Source: Epiperipatus broadwayi (lineage: Eukaryota; Onychophora; Udeonychophora; Euonychophora; Peripatidae). From it: a stretch of 64,000 bases of DNA. Below are positions 24,001 through 35,553 of this stretch, one piece after another. Both the position numbers and the translations under genes were made by a program. The notes beneath the pieces are model-generated. The model was not told the origin of the DNA and did not search any database. It saw nothing but the letters and a program-made list of their open reading frames with translations. How positions within the stretch are numbered: the first letter of the stretch is position 1; each line of letters begins with the position of its first letter. The DNA is taken from the NCBI GenBank assembly GCA_028023455.1, contig JAQFVV010000158.1:2232001-2296000 (forward strand), given 5' to 3'.

Positions 24001-25884
24001 TTAAAGAGATTTAGAAAAAAAAAAGATTTTTTTTTAAAAGTACAACTTCTGACTTTTGGAAACTCATATTTAAATTATTTAATTTGAACATGACTAATTC
24101 TTTTATTTATGTATCTGCAATCTCCATCTCTTCTATAAAAAAATATAAATGGGTTTATTTCTAATTTCCTCCTATTTTGATTTTAGAGAACACTGATTTT
24201 TTTTGTAACTATGCATATCTGAACTGTTTCACAAATGTTGTCATTGCAGTAAATCATTTTTTGAGTAAAATATTACAGAAGCTATTTCAAGGAACAAACA
24301 AGCATACATACAATTACTAAGACAATTAAATGCAAGATTCTCAAAAAGTGAATATTATTTAGATTTATTTATGATTCTTTGAAAATCTTGTTTATAAATT
24401 TGGTATTAATAACATATTTGGTCTTGTTTCATAAAATAGAAATCCACTTTTAGCAACAACTATTTAATAAGCTATAAAATGATTAAGTATTCATTAAAAT
24501 CATTACTAAAACATTATTGCTATTACTTTATTTTAATTTAAATTTCATGCTTGATACCATTATTCAGAAATATAAGATAATATCCATCATTCCTTAATTA
24601 AAATTAAGGATGATCCCAACCCACAAGATTTCTTTAATAAAGTTTATTCACTTCCATAAATTACATGCTTAAGGCAAAATATAGATTCAGACATTGAAAA
24701 TCACACAGTTTAATTAACATTATTGTTGGCAGCAGCAAAAAAGCTAGTTTAAAATCATGATCTTTGTGGAAATCTAGAATAAAATATTTTGAATGAGATA
24801 TCATAGTCCAACATACAATTTTGGATATCAAAATTTTAGAAAAATTATGTGTTTTAAAAACCTTTTTTTATAAGAAAAAATTCAGATTATTAAAATAGAC
24901 AAATAGGTTGAGATAAATTTTACATATTATATTTTTGTATTACATTAAATAATACATTATTTTAATATGAAAATACTTTTAATGATAAAAAAAACGTTTT
25001 ATAATTTTTATTATATTTTAAATATTAGATTGTAAAAGAAATTGGCCAAATAATTATATGTTCAATATATATTTTTTTGGGTGCAATTTTTATGTCTGTA
25101 CATAAATGTATGCATATGTGAGTAAATCAATCCAATTCAGTTAAGTATCATATTTTGTTTTGCCATCTTTATAAATGTTAGTATTAAAATAAATTGTTGA
25201 AAAATTATTAATAATGAATATTATTGTTAGGAAAAAAGATCTCTAAACTTATATAAAAAGACTGAATCAGAGATTGTATTGGATGACTACAGAGATCCCA
25301 TAAAAAAAACCCATTAAGAATGATGATATATATATAATCCATTTTTTTCAATGTTTAGAATATTAAAAATGTTTTAATTTTAACATACCTAAATGTATAA
25401 TTTATGAATAAATTTAAAATAATTAAATGTAAAAAAGTTTAAATTCTTTATTTTTTCATTTTTCTTTAATATTTATTTTTATATAAATATTCATGATACA
25501 TTATTGAGATATTGTGACAATTGCATTTTCAACAGGTACATAAAAAGTCAGTATATCTTCAATAGCTCACCAGTTAATAATATAACAATAAAACAAAAAT
25601 CCTTTAAATTTAATTAATTAATCATATATTCCAGAGATATTCTTAATAGTTCACAAAAATTTAATTCCTGTATATAATGATATTAGCCATTATTAAAAAT
25701 AAATAAACAATATGATAAAATTAAAAATCAATAAATATTGAACCTAGTTATTTTAAGAAAAACATACTTTTTAAGGTTGATAATTGGGGTCAGATAAAAA
25801 TTGTATATATAAAATAAATATTAATAGAATAATTAGATTATTTTCTAGTAATAAATTAATAAAAGAAAAAAAAAAGATATAATT
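21091..25884. other. AT-rich DNA, no gene recognised
   Basis: The only structured sequence I could find is the diverged relative of the 121-bp block at 22560-22670. Overlapping frames at 23780-23996 on both strands show no family motif. The rest is low-complexity A/T sequence. Confidence 0.5.
22560..22670. repeat. Diverged relative of the 121-bp block
   Basis: Shared with 18010-18110: TATATAGC, GTATATAAATTGTAATA, AAAGATCAGC, CATGCGCTTTTT and GTTAATAAT. The CTTTCAAGCTACTG segment of the other copies is deleted here. Confidence 0.6.
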
Positions 25885-25982
25885 GAAGCAAAGATAAATG
25901 ATTATCCTATTAAATTAATTAATAAATTATGTGGAAGCAAAGATAAATGATTATCCTATTAAATTAATTAATAAATTATGTG
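25885..25982. repeat. Exact 49-bp tandem duplication
   Basis: The unit GAAGCAAAGATAAATGATTA... through ...AATTATGTG (49 bases) occurs twice in direct succession with no differences that I can see. This points to a recent duplication or replication slippage. Confidence 0.95.
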
Positions 25983-26369
25983 GAAAGAAAATATAGAAAG
26001 AATAAAAAGAATATATATAAAAAATATAAAAATTTATCATAGTTATAAGTTATCAAAAAGTATAGTTTATAAGATAAATAAAGTAATAAAAGATACAAAC
26101 AGGAAGTATAATAATAAATGTTACAAAAAGGAAGATAATGAAAAATATAAATGATATTTATGATGTAAATTGCCTTAGATTGTAAAAGATAATAAAAATA
26201 TTTCATATGTAGAAACAACAAAAAATAAATTTAAAACTAAATTAAAACAGCATTTAATAGGTAAAAATTCTAATATGGTAGAGTCACAGACTATGCTACA
26301 TTTTAAGTCTACTCACATTCAAATGCATGTAACTCATATTTTATTGATAAATATTGATTAGAATAGAAT

Positions 26370-27230
26370 ACATAAAGTTTACTGAACTGCACATGTGCAA
26401 TAGTTTTTGACACACACATGTATACAGCACAGATGCTTATTTATATATAGTATGCATTCATAAATAATATAAATAACATTAAAAAAATAATAGTTATTAA
26501 TAATAAGTTGAAGGGGCACATCTACTTTTTACATTGTGTGTGTTTTCTTATGCATTCACAGAAGCAATAAGAATGACAAAAAAACAACAACTAATTACTA
26601 CAATTTTATTTTTAAAATAAAGTAAATAGTGATTTTATGACTTTCATACTTAATAAATACATTCTGGGTGTGTTTTTTAATTTTTTATCTTATAGAAACA
26701 TAACGGACTTGTCTCTTTATCAAAAAATTATGATCTCTAATTATTTTAATGTTTTTAAATAAATATTAACTTTAAGTATGCACTAAAATTTTGTAAAACT
26801 TTCAGTATTAATCACAGAAAATATTTTAATACACAAAACCCTGCACATCAGATTTGGATGAGATAATAAAGGAAGAATAAATATATGTCTTTCAACACAA
26901 ACCAAAGTAATTTCATTAACATATATAATCATGTAGAGCACTCCAGAAAAACAGCTGTTGGTATTTTGTAGTATTTATTGACAAATTTTACATTTTTTAA
27001 AAATGTGACATATGGCACAGAGAAGAAAAAATGGCTACCAATATCATAAAATTTGTGAATTTTAATGGTTTTTTTGTTTGTTTATTTACATTTTTGTTTA
27101 CTCTTTTCTTTGGATAATGTACAATTAAAGACATGTAATAAGATATAGTATAGTTAGCAGCTCCACTGTATATACTTATATGTAAAAGAATCTAAGCATT
27201 TACATTTTGAAATAAAGATGTAAAAAAATG
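26370..27230. repeat. Dispersed repeat family, third copy
   Basis: The left end shares the TACTGAACTGCACATGTGCAA-like stretch, a GTATGCAT run and TTATTAATAATAAGTTGA followed by GGCACAT with 16520-17100 and 49640-49850. The right end (26990-27200) shares TTTATTTACATTTTTGTTTA and a GGATAATGTACAA-like segment with 18180-18900 and 50430-50500. The middle is internally deleted or rearranged compared with the other copies. Confidence 0.55.
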
Positions 27231-28399
27231 TGAGATCTTATAAAAAAATAGTTAAAGAAAGTTTATATATAAAAATTAAAAAACCAGCTTTGAATAGAAA
27301 GTGTTAGAAATCTGATGTAATTATAATAATTAAAGGATATTTTATATAAAAATTTAAATTAAAAAAATAAATGCAAAAAGATATAGACACATATGAACAA
27401 AAGCAAGAAGTTAAAAAAAAATTTAATTTGTGTGAAAAATTATTTTTATTAGGTTGTTTTGAAAATTCATTGTAGATTTTTTTGTAAATATGTATTTCTA
27501 TACATATAATTTATAGGATCAATCCTTGACAATGATCATATATTATGTGCAAAACTTTGGGAGAAAATTGAAATAAATATGGTTCATAAAATAAAAAAGC
27601 AAAATTAAAAAAAAAAATGTGTTAAATGATTTTCTTAAAAATATATTTCAGATTAACTAAATATTTCTGAATTTGTGAGAAAAGTTCAGAGATTCATTCT
27701 GATTTAAGAATTTTCTCCATTTTTTATCCTTTTCTTTTTGATAATAATAAAAAGTCAAATTGATTTAATTCATAAAATACCTTTATTTACATATATAAGT
27801 ACTGAAAGTTAAAAATAATTACTAAGAAAAAAACTGTTTCTTAAAACAAATTTTATATATGTTGCTTTCATGAATGCACTTGATATATAAAAATTTGCAA
27901 TAATAACAACAAAAATATTAACATTTTTACAAAAAAGTTAAACATTCTTCATTTAAATATCTAAATTAAAAGATGTAACATGAATTTAAAGTTAATAAAC
28001 AAATATCTGGATCTAAATTCAAACATCCTAATGTCAAGACTGTTCTTAATTAAGACTGAGATTAATTGTTGGCAAATGGAATGAGTCATAGACATAACTG
28101 AATAAAGACAAACTAAGCATACAAATTGTAAAATCTATTCATTTCAAACTGATCAAAGTGACTAATCTTAATTGGAGGATGCATATTAATGCCACCACAC
28201 ACTTCCTATCTGAAAACAATTTAACATGTTTTAAAAAAGACAAAACATTAGATTTGTCTTAAAGAATAAAATAGATTTTATCAATAAAATGAATTTTCAG
28301 ATAAACAAATTGAAATTATGATGTTATCTTAAGTTCAATATAAAGCAAAACAAAAATAAGTTCATTAGTGATTTATTATGTAAACACTGCAAGAAGGCT
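27231..28399. other. AT-rich DNA, no gene recognised
   Basis: Poly-A/T rich with only short frames. The distal part (about 28000-28399) may hold further decayed N-terminal sequence of the Penelope-like element that follows, but no motif is visible. Confidence 0.5.
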
Positions 28400-28900
28400 T
28401 TCACAAAAAGCAAATATCCATTGCTACCCATCCATAAATGTTTGCTAATACCAAGTTGCACAAGACAAATGCCATGCTTAGATTAATGTTAGATTTTGGT
28501 AATGTGCAACATTACAACACCACTAAAATGAACAGATCAATTTAAGACATGGTGCATATACCACTATGTCATCCTTTGACTTTATCAACTGAATTAAAGA
28601 CTCAAAACTATGAGTTAAATGCAAAATCGCTTCTCTTTACATAAAACTATATGGTTCCATTAACAGGAAATTCTCCATTAACATTATTAAGGCCAAACTC
28701 ACAAACATCAATTACTCACCTATGTGAATCATATTCATTATTGACTTCCTTACTTAGCTTGATAACATTATCACCATGTTTAATGGACAGCACTACTATA
28801 CGACTGATGGTTAATCTATGGATCTTCCCCTTGGCAAAATTATGTCTAATAACTTTGAATGATGTTCCTCCCTAGATACTTCATACATATACCCAACCTC
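28400..28900 (+). pseudogene. Penelope-like element, reverse transcriptase remnant
   Basis: Plus-strand translation in shifting frames gives two recognisable pieces of a Penelope-like reverse transcriptase. At 28568-28612 the sequence reads SSFDFIN, stop, IKDSKL. This matches the family FDFVNWIK-type stretch before the first catalytic region, with Trp replaced by TGA. At 28777-28858 it reads FNGQHYYTTDG, stop, SM, then PLGK. This corresponds to the family F-x-G-x-x-Y-x-Q-x-x-G-x-x-MGSPL block. The catalytic YxDD region is not visible and appears deleted before 29183. A GIY-YIG endonuclease remnant follows 600 bp downstream in the same orientation, the normal domain order of these elements. 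Confidence 0.6.
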
Positions 28901-29182
28901 AGTTACACTCTATACATAGCAAGTCCTCAATCTTTAATTCTTGACATCAAATCAAACTTTGAGGTAAAATCTGCAATAATGTGGACCATAGAGTGGAAAC
29001 ATCACTACAGGTAATTGAAGTAACTTGATTTCCAATTATAGTGAGATATTTCTCATCTAAACTATAAAATGTGCTTTAAACCATTTGAAATTAGAAGCTT
29101 TACACACCCCAAATCAATTTCTCCATGCTGTCATAAATTTTCTGAGCTGTCTTCTTTCCTTTATAAAAACTATTTGTTATGT

Positions 29183-29231
29183 ATTTGTATTTTTATATTG
29201 GACTATTTCCACCATCTAATATGAGTATTGA
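29183..29231 (-). repeat. Inverted copy of the Penelope-like element's terminal sequence
   Basis: These roughly 49 bases (TTTGTATTTTTATATTGGAC... to ...GAGTATTGAAT) are the reverse complement of 30115-30163 with about four differences. Penelope-like elements are known for terminal repeats in unusual, sometimes inverted, arrangements. That fits a pair bracketing the endonuclease half. Confidence 0.8.
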
Positions 29232-29369
29232 ATGTCTTTAGTTTTTTTTTTTTTGGAAAAAGAAAAGATCTATACAGAACAAACTCTTATGAAAAAGATA
29301 TCCATAAGCTGTTATTAAGAAAACATTAAATAGACAATAAAAAAAAAACATCAAGAGAAAAAACAATTA

Positions 29370-29830
29370 TTGGGAATGTAGTGTACCCATACATTCCAAA
29401 AATAGCAGATAAATTGAGGAAAATATGCTATCAGTATAACATCAGAACAGCTTTCCAGAGCCATACCATACTATGAGGAATTCTAACATCTATAAAGCCT
29501 AAACTTGAAATGCTAAAAAGAAAAATAACTGCATATACAAAATATTATGTGAATGTGGAAAAACATATATTGGTGAGAACAGTCATCCTATTAAGAAGCA
29601 ACTGTAAAAATACAAACTGATGATCAAAAGAGTGAAAAAGATGTGTCTAAGGTAGCAGACCATGTATGTGCCAATGAACATATGTTCAATTGGGTAATAC
29701 AAAAATATTGGATAGCGAAGATACAAAGAAGAAAATTTGAAGAAGCTGCATAAGCCAACCTAGTGTGACTATACACAATGCATGGAAACCACTAATCAAC
29801 TTTGCTCTTAGGAAAAAGTGGACAAATCAG
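29370..29830 (+). pseudogene. Penelope-like element, GIY-YIG endonuclease remnant
   Basis: At 29533-29580 the plus strand encodes IYKILCECGKTYIGEN, a close match to the Penelope-type GIY-YIG signature (IYKIxCxCGxxYIGET). The metal-binding cysteine pair of this subfamily (CxC) is retained. Downstream, after a frameshift, it reads DVSKVADHVCANEHMFNW (about 29640-29690), the family region with a conserved His before the NW segment. ISQPSVTIHNAWKPLI follows at 29750-29797, the characteristic C-terminal end. Upstream (about 29410-29460) a YQYNIRTAFQ-like piece corresponds to the linker before the nuclease. Several stops and at least one frameshift make it inactive. The nuclease of this family nicks DNA for target-primed reverse transcription (established for the family). 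Confidence 0.75.
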
Positions 29831-29873
29831 GAGGAACCTCATAGATAAGTATACAAAATTTCTACTGACTGGT

Positions 29874-29980
29874 GCCTTTGGCAGAATGGCACAGTTGGTT
29901 AGAACTGTTACCTTAAAATTCAATATTCAATAATCTAAAGGTTCAGGTTCAAATCCCATGCTAGTACTGTCACTAGTCAG
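29874..29980 (+). ncRNA. tRNA-like segment with A and B boxes inside the Penelope-like element
   Basis: A pol III type A box (TGGCACAGTTGGTTAGAAC, 29887-29905) is followed 40 bases later by a B box (GGTTCAAATCC, 29946-29956). The distance is longer than in a standard tRNA and would fit a long variable arm, an insertion, or a tRNA-derived SINE head. It lies between the end of the endonuclease remnant and the hairpin tail. It is either a SINE that shares its 3' tail with the element, or a tRNA-like part of the element itself. It does not fold as a clean cloverleaf by eye. Confidence 0.6.
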
Positions 29981-29990
29981 GTCAGAAACA

Positions 29991-30110
29991 CTTGAAGAAG
30001 AGGGGAGAATAATACCTCTTGAAACATTGTGCATATACTAACCTGATTGATGTGCTATTACTAACAATTGAATGTATTTGAAATATTTAAATAAAGACAA
30101 ATTTTTCTGA
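29991..30110 (+). other. 3' tail with CTTGAAGA-hairpin-GAAAC motif
   Basis: CTTGAAG is followed by a 6-bp stem (AAGAGG 29998-30003 with CCTCTT 30015-30020), then GAAAC and ATTG, and an AT-rich tail ending in AATAAAGACAAATTTTT. The same arrangement (CTCTGAAGA, 5-bp stem, GAAAC, tail with AAATAAAGAG) is found in the 90-bp insertion at 55057-55146. The order resembles part of a hammerhead ribozyme core (CUGANGA, helix II, GAAA), but I see no matching helices I and III. Confidence 0.5.
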
Positions 30111-30114
30111 AGAA

Positions 30115-30163
30115 ATTCAATACTCTTATTACATGATGGAAATAGTCCAATATAAAAATACAA
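30115..30163 (+). repeat. Terminal sequence of the Penelope-like element, direct orientation
   Basis: Partner of the inverted copy at 29183-29231. It follows directly after the hairpin tail, so it belongs to the end of the element or to the start of an adjoining second copy. Confidence 0.75.
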
Positions 30164-31464
30164 TTAGAATACCATCATCACAAATCTTCAGTAAAACATT
30201 TCTTATCTAAGTTTGATATTTCACAAAAAAACTAACATTAAATAATATCTAGAAGATTTAACTAGCATTGGCTTTGAATACAATGACCTTACAACAAGAG
30301 TTAAACAATTTTACCATAAGATAAATTCAAACTTACTCAAAGATGACAGACCCGAAATATTAAAAAAACATTTTTGCCAACACATTGTGTGAGTTATGAC
30401 ACCCCTCCTTCAACTAACAGATTGATAAACAATTCCAAGGTTAGACTTGATATAGATCAAACCCCAAATACCATATACAAAATTATAAATCCCTATATAG
30501 GATTAATGCCATATATTATGGTGAGTCAAATACATCCCTCTTCATTCAGTTTTCACAACACCAATATCTGTATAAAAGAGGCTCAGACAAGTCTGAGAAT
30601 AAATCAATTTTCTTGAGCATCAGAATATCACTGGCCATACATTTGAACCCTCTTCGGCCACCATCTCGTGCATTGACAGAAATGATCCTTAAGTGAAAGT
30701 TCATGGAAGCTTGAAATATAGTTAATAGCTATAATTCTGTCAAGTGAAAAAAATCTTGCTTTCTCCTTTCTAAGAAATGGACTCTCTTTCCATAAGCTTT
30801 GAATATTTTTTGACTATATACTGTATACATATACAACTATATGGTTATTCCAATACTATAAATATGCAGACATAGAAAGCCTTCGGGAAGTGCATAACTG
30901 CCTTTATTTTATCATTAATCAATTATAGCTTCCATTTGACTGCATTTCAGAAAATATAATTTATATTAGTATAGATTTTTCTTTTTCTTAGTATGCAATT
31001 TCTCTATATTCCAGAACGTATGCTAGAATAGCTGACTGATCCAGACAAGTAAGACCTTCATGAAGCTTCAGGATCTTATTGTTGGTATAGAACTGTCAAT
31101 CCTTGGTAGAAACTTGATAACAAGGATAGCTATGCTTTCAGAATTGCATGGATTATTGCCAAAGTTTTTCTAATTTTTTGATTAACCATGACAATTCATT
31201 TAAGGGTCCAGACAGTTTAACTTAGATGTTTTCTAACAGAAACTGAAGGATATGCTATTACTTTGCAATTTATTTTTATGAATTTGTAAGTCATTAAATT
31301 TCTCTAAATGAAATTTCAATCGCAAATGAACTGATTAAAATTTTTTTGATCTTTTTTATAAGTCTGTGTTTTGAAAATACATTTGTTTTTCTATAATATT
31401 TTCAATAGTTATTATAGTTATTCAAACTTTTTTAATTGACTCATTTGTTTATTATCTATTATGC
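30164..31464. other. AT-rich DNA, possibly an adjoining decayed Penelope-like copy
   Basis: Plus-strand sequence at about 30260-30700 is less AT-biased and reads as polar protein-like pieces in changing frames (for example KQFYHKINSNL near 30310). It could be the N-terminal part of a tandem Penelope-like copy, but I could not match a defined motif. The open frame at 30374-30616 is not a recognisable product. After 30700 I see nothing. Confidence 0.3.
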
Positions 31465-31860
31465 CAGGGGTCCCCAACTTTTTGCATTTAAGCACATTTT
31501 ATAATACCGGCCATGGCCAGATGGCGGGCACCATTTATTTTTTTAACCGATGGGGGCACCATTTATTTTTTCAATGTAAATTTATAGTTGGATATTGTTA
31601 ATAATACACATAATGTACAAACAAATATTTATTTCAAAGATAAAATTTTAACATAATTAACGTTTATATTTTTACGCTGTAAAAGTATAGTAGCCCTACA
31701 ATTTGATTACAATATAATACAATAATTTATAATAAATTTTAAAAATTAAATTTATTTGTATCAGATAAATAATTTTTTATTATGCTCGGATAGCGGCGGG
31801 CACACGTAAAATGGTCTGCGGGCGCCATGGTACCCGCGGGCATAGGATTGGGGACCCCTG
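31465..31860. mobile_element. hAT-superfamily non-autonomous element (396 bp)
   Basis: The ends are CAGGGGTCCCCAA at 31465 and its reverse complement TTGGGGACCCCTG ending at 31860, a 13-bp perfect terminal inverted repeat. Flanking 8-bp sequences TATTATGC (31457-31464) and TATTATAC (31861-31868) form a target duplication with one difference. An 8-bp duplication and CAGGGGTCC-type ends are diagnostic of hAT elements and are close to the Charlie-like group. The terminal 100 bases are much richer in G+C than the genome around them (GGCGGGCACC, CCATGGTACCCGCGGGC). The middle is AT-rich and non-coding, with a short repeated GGCACCATTTATTTTTT. It depends on a transposase from elsewhere. Confidence 0.9.
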
Positions 31861-31868
31861 TATTATAC

Positions 31869-33569
31869 CTTTATTTTTATTCTACATAAAGTTAGTTAGC
31901 TATTTTCACAATTGTAATTGATGAAACAAAGATGGTTGCAATTGATCAAACAAAGCGGGTTTATCAAAAATGTATTTTAAAAATATTTAAACAACTATTT
32001 GCCTCTTTTTTCTTTAAAGCTAAAATTATTTAAAACAAGATAAAATCTACAGTTTTAAATCTAAACAAATATAATTTCACAATTTTTTCAATCTTGCCAT
32101 ACCAAATTATTATTTTTTAAAAACTCTACACACACACATATATATATGACGGATTATGACAATATATCTAAAAAGCTGATTGATGTAATTAACTTGCAAA
32201 AAATGTATCTGACTAATTAAGCAGCTCCAAGATAATTATAGGCAATTTTAATGTTATTCATAAAGTAACTCCAACATACATGATTTAAAATCTCTTTCTA
32301 GCAACTTTCGCTTTTCGGATATAAATTTTTTATTATCTCAATTAATAGTCTGAAGCATAGAAAATTTCTATAATGAACAAATATGAGAACTAAAGTATAA
32401 TTTGCTACAATAAGATTCAAATATTTATATATAACCAGTTGATGTAGATTTCCACAATTCTAATTTCATGGTTTGAAAAAATATTAAATAAAAAATTATA
32501 AATTCATAAATTTGAAGTTATATGTCACACACATAGTTATGAATCAACTTTCAACCATTTCTCATCTTATGCACTCAACATGCATTTAGACAGTCATTAA
32601 TTGTTCTTAATTTTTATTGCATCTTTTTCAAAAGTGCATTAATCTACTTTTGGGTTTACTGTTTATTATTGACATCATAATACATACAATTTTACAACTA
32701 AATTGATATCATAGATGCATATATTTATGTTGAACATGTGTATCCCGTAGTTTTCTACTAACCACAGAAAGACTTGGAATCAAAAGCAGTGGACATGGGA
32801 GGGGGATGTATTATGTTGGCATAGAGCCTTCTGAAATGCAATATTATTATCAATGATGCATGCATTTATATTAAACATGCATATTGTATTGGATTTCATA
32901 TTATTCACAGAAATACTTGGAATCAAAAACAGTTAAATGTCAAAAAAAAGAGCTATATATTTTTGTTTAGAATATATTGAAATGCACAAAACTTTCTATT
33001 TTCTGTTATATTAGCCAATGTAGTGTCATAAAAAATATATGCAAAGATGATAATCTCTGAAGCGCATTCATCAATAAAAGTGTTTAGTAATGGAAGTTAA
33101 AAAATCAGACCAATATGATTATCAAGTGTGTACAATATACAAAAACAAAATAAAAATTAATGATCCTAGGCCAAAAGTTAATTTTCAAACAAATAAAAGC
33201 AGAAAAAAATACAGTGGCAGCTTCTGATGGTAGTCTAAATCAAAGTTTTTCCATAAATTGTGTGCATAATTCACATCGATTCAAACTGTGTGTGACATTC
33301 AAAAGCAAAAAAACTGATTCTACAATAAAATATTAATTTCAAAATAAATGGGAAACAGAGAACATAGATAAGAGAGAATTTTAATGCCAGAGAATGACTG
33401 CATCATCCAATTTGATGTGCTCAGAATAAAATTCTCTTCATGAAAAAGCTGAATCATTAAAAAATCTAATTTTCAACTATGTATAAATTATAAAAACAAA
33501 AAGTTGCAATTTTATGCTAAAATGTTATTCTTAAAATATCAATAGAAAAATATTATACTCATGTTCATA
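31869..33569. other. AT-rich DNA, no gene recognised
   Basis: Only short frames. Two related stretches of about 120 bases each (32720-32800 and 32850-32950, both with an ACAGAAAxACTTGGAATCAAAAxCAG core) suggest a small diverged direct duplication. Confidence 0.5.
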
Positions 33570-34520
33570 ACTCATTTTTCTGCCGATCTTGTGCATATCA
33601 TTATCACTCCCATGACACTCCTCCTCCCAATGGCAGGCCCAGGTCATGGACCTCACTCATCGCCAACATCCTGCAAAGGCTGGATTTTCTATACCTTCCA
33701 TCTGCAGAAAATTAAAGTACTGGGAGGTTTTCAATCGGACTATAGACTCCTCCATTGTCTCCCCTACATTCCTCAAACTTACCAATGCTCAATTAATCCA
33801 CAAATGCAAAAAGTGGTCCCTCGAGGCAAAATTCCTTGATTTCCTCCTCAAAATCAACCTTCACTCCCTTCCCACCAGTCAATTTTTGGTCAACCATTCA
33901 CCAAGATCTCTCCCCTATGCTAGCTCTGTAAAACCGACAATGAAACCCTCCAGCACATCCTACTCGAATGTCCCTTTTTGCTTGGTGTGAGACATGTCAT
34001 CAACTCCTGCCTTTACTCGCACAAGAATACCACCTTCAATCGCTGAGGATCCATCAAAATAGGGGTCTTTGCAACTATCAGACTATCAGTTTTCATCATC
34101 TATGCACTCTGGATGTTCCGATGTGCATTATTTTTGACCAGAGAGTACACTCAGCAAATCAAAAACTATTGGACCTAACCCACTCTCTCAAAATCAGATA
34201 CCAAACTAGCGCCACCTCCGCTCCTCACAGATACCTGGGCAATCCTCCAACTCCCATCCTCTCAGCCTTTGTCACAGGACATCCAATTAAATGTTTGCAA
34301 CCCGTGCAATCGCTCACTCAATGAGGACGTGTATCTCAGACTTGCAACCAAAAACTTTTCTTGACTTGGACTACACACTCTTTCCACATCCCTTTTCATA
34401 TGTACCATTCCCTCTTCACCATGTTATTCCTGAATTTCATTTTATCACGTAATCACTTCTTTTAATTGTATTTGTATCTGTTTTCTTTTGATGAATAAAC
34501 TTTCATCATTGAGAAAAAAA
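33570..34520 (+). pseudogene. 5'-truncated LINE, C-terminal reverse transcriptase region, upstream copy
   Basis: Clearly richer in G+C than its surroundings and coding-like on the plus strand. In one frame KAGFSIPSICRKLKYWEVFN leads to KKWSLEAKFLDFLLKINL (about 33810-33865). The knuckle (LCKTDNETLQHILLECP) then continues in a second frame near 33925-33985, and a third frame follows the FIIYALWMFRC block near 34100. At least two frameshifts and several stops break it. The 3' end has GATGAATAAACTTTCATCA, then GAG and a poly-A run ending at 34520. Copy 2 begins 11 bases later. It is about 90 percent or more similar to copy 2 by eye. Confidence 0.85.
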
Positions 34521-34530
34521 AAATTAGTCA

Positions 34531-35396
34531 AAAGGCTGGCTTTTCTATACCTTCCATCTGCGGCAAATTAAAGTACTGGGAGGTTTTCAATCGAACTATA
34601 GACTCCTCCATTATCTCCCCTACATTCCACAAACTTACCAATGCTCAATTAATCCACAAATTCAAAAGGTGGTCCCTTGAGGCAAAATTCCTTAATTTCC
34701 TCCTCAAAATCAACCTTCACTCCCTTCCCACCAATCAATTTTTGGGTCAACCATAGGGGTTTCACCAAGATCTCTCCCCTATGCCAGCTCTGTAAAACCG
34801 ACAATGAAACCCTCCAGCACTTCCCTACTTGAATGTCCCTTTTTGCTTGGAGTGAGACGAGTCATTAACTCCTGCCTTTACTCGCACAGGAACACCATCT
34901 TCAATCTCCAAGGATCCATCAAAACAGGGGTCTTTGCAACTATCAGACTATCAGTTTTCCTCATCTATGCACTCTGGATGTTACGATGTGTTATTATTTT
35001 TGACCAGAGAGTATATTCAGTGAATCAAAAACTATTGAACCTAACTCGCTCTCTCAAAACCAGATACCAAACTAGCTCCACCTCCGCCTCACAGATATCT
35101 GGGCAATCCTTCAACCCCCAGCTTCTCAGCCTCTGTCATAGGACTCATCCAATTAAATGTTTGCGACCTGTGCAATCGCTCGCTCAATGAGGACATGCAT
35201 CTCGGACTTGCAACCAAAGACTTTTCTTGGCCTGGACTACACACTCTTTCCACATCCCATTTCATATGTATCCTTCCCTTTTCACCATGTTGTTCCTGAA
35301 TTTCATTTTATCATGTAATCACTTCTTTTAACTGTATTTGTATCTGTTTTCTTTTGATGAATAAACTTTCATCACTGAGGAAAAAAAAAAAATAAC
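34531..35396 (+). pseudogene. 5'-truncated LINE, second copy, with 10-bp target duplication
   Basis: This copy begins inside the same sequence as the upstream copy (from the AAAGGCTGG point) and runs to the identical 3' end GATGAATAAACTTTCATCA with a poly-A tail. It is flanked by AAATTAGTCA at 34521-34530 and 35397-35406. That is a perfect 10-bp target duplication showing an independent insertion just behind the poly-A of copy 1. The translation has the knuckle region, then VRRVINSCLYSHRNT and FLIYALWMLRC in a frame open from 34804 to 35190. An 11-base insertion-like difference before the knuckle shifts the frame compared with copy 1. Not active. Confidence 0.9.
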
Positions 35397-35553
35397 AAAT
35401 TAGTCACTTTTACATTAAACTACAGATCAGAAACAAAAAGAGATGCAACTTTTATTATGAATTTTTCATCACTAATGCTTTTTTTTTTTCAACTAATAAA
35501 TGTAATGAAGTAATGAATTTAAATTTAGTTTTTTTTCCCCCCATATGTAAAAT

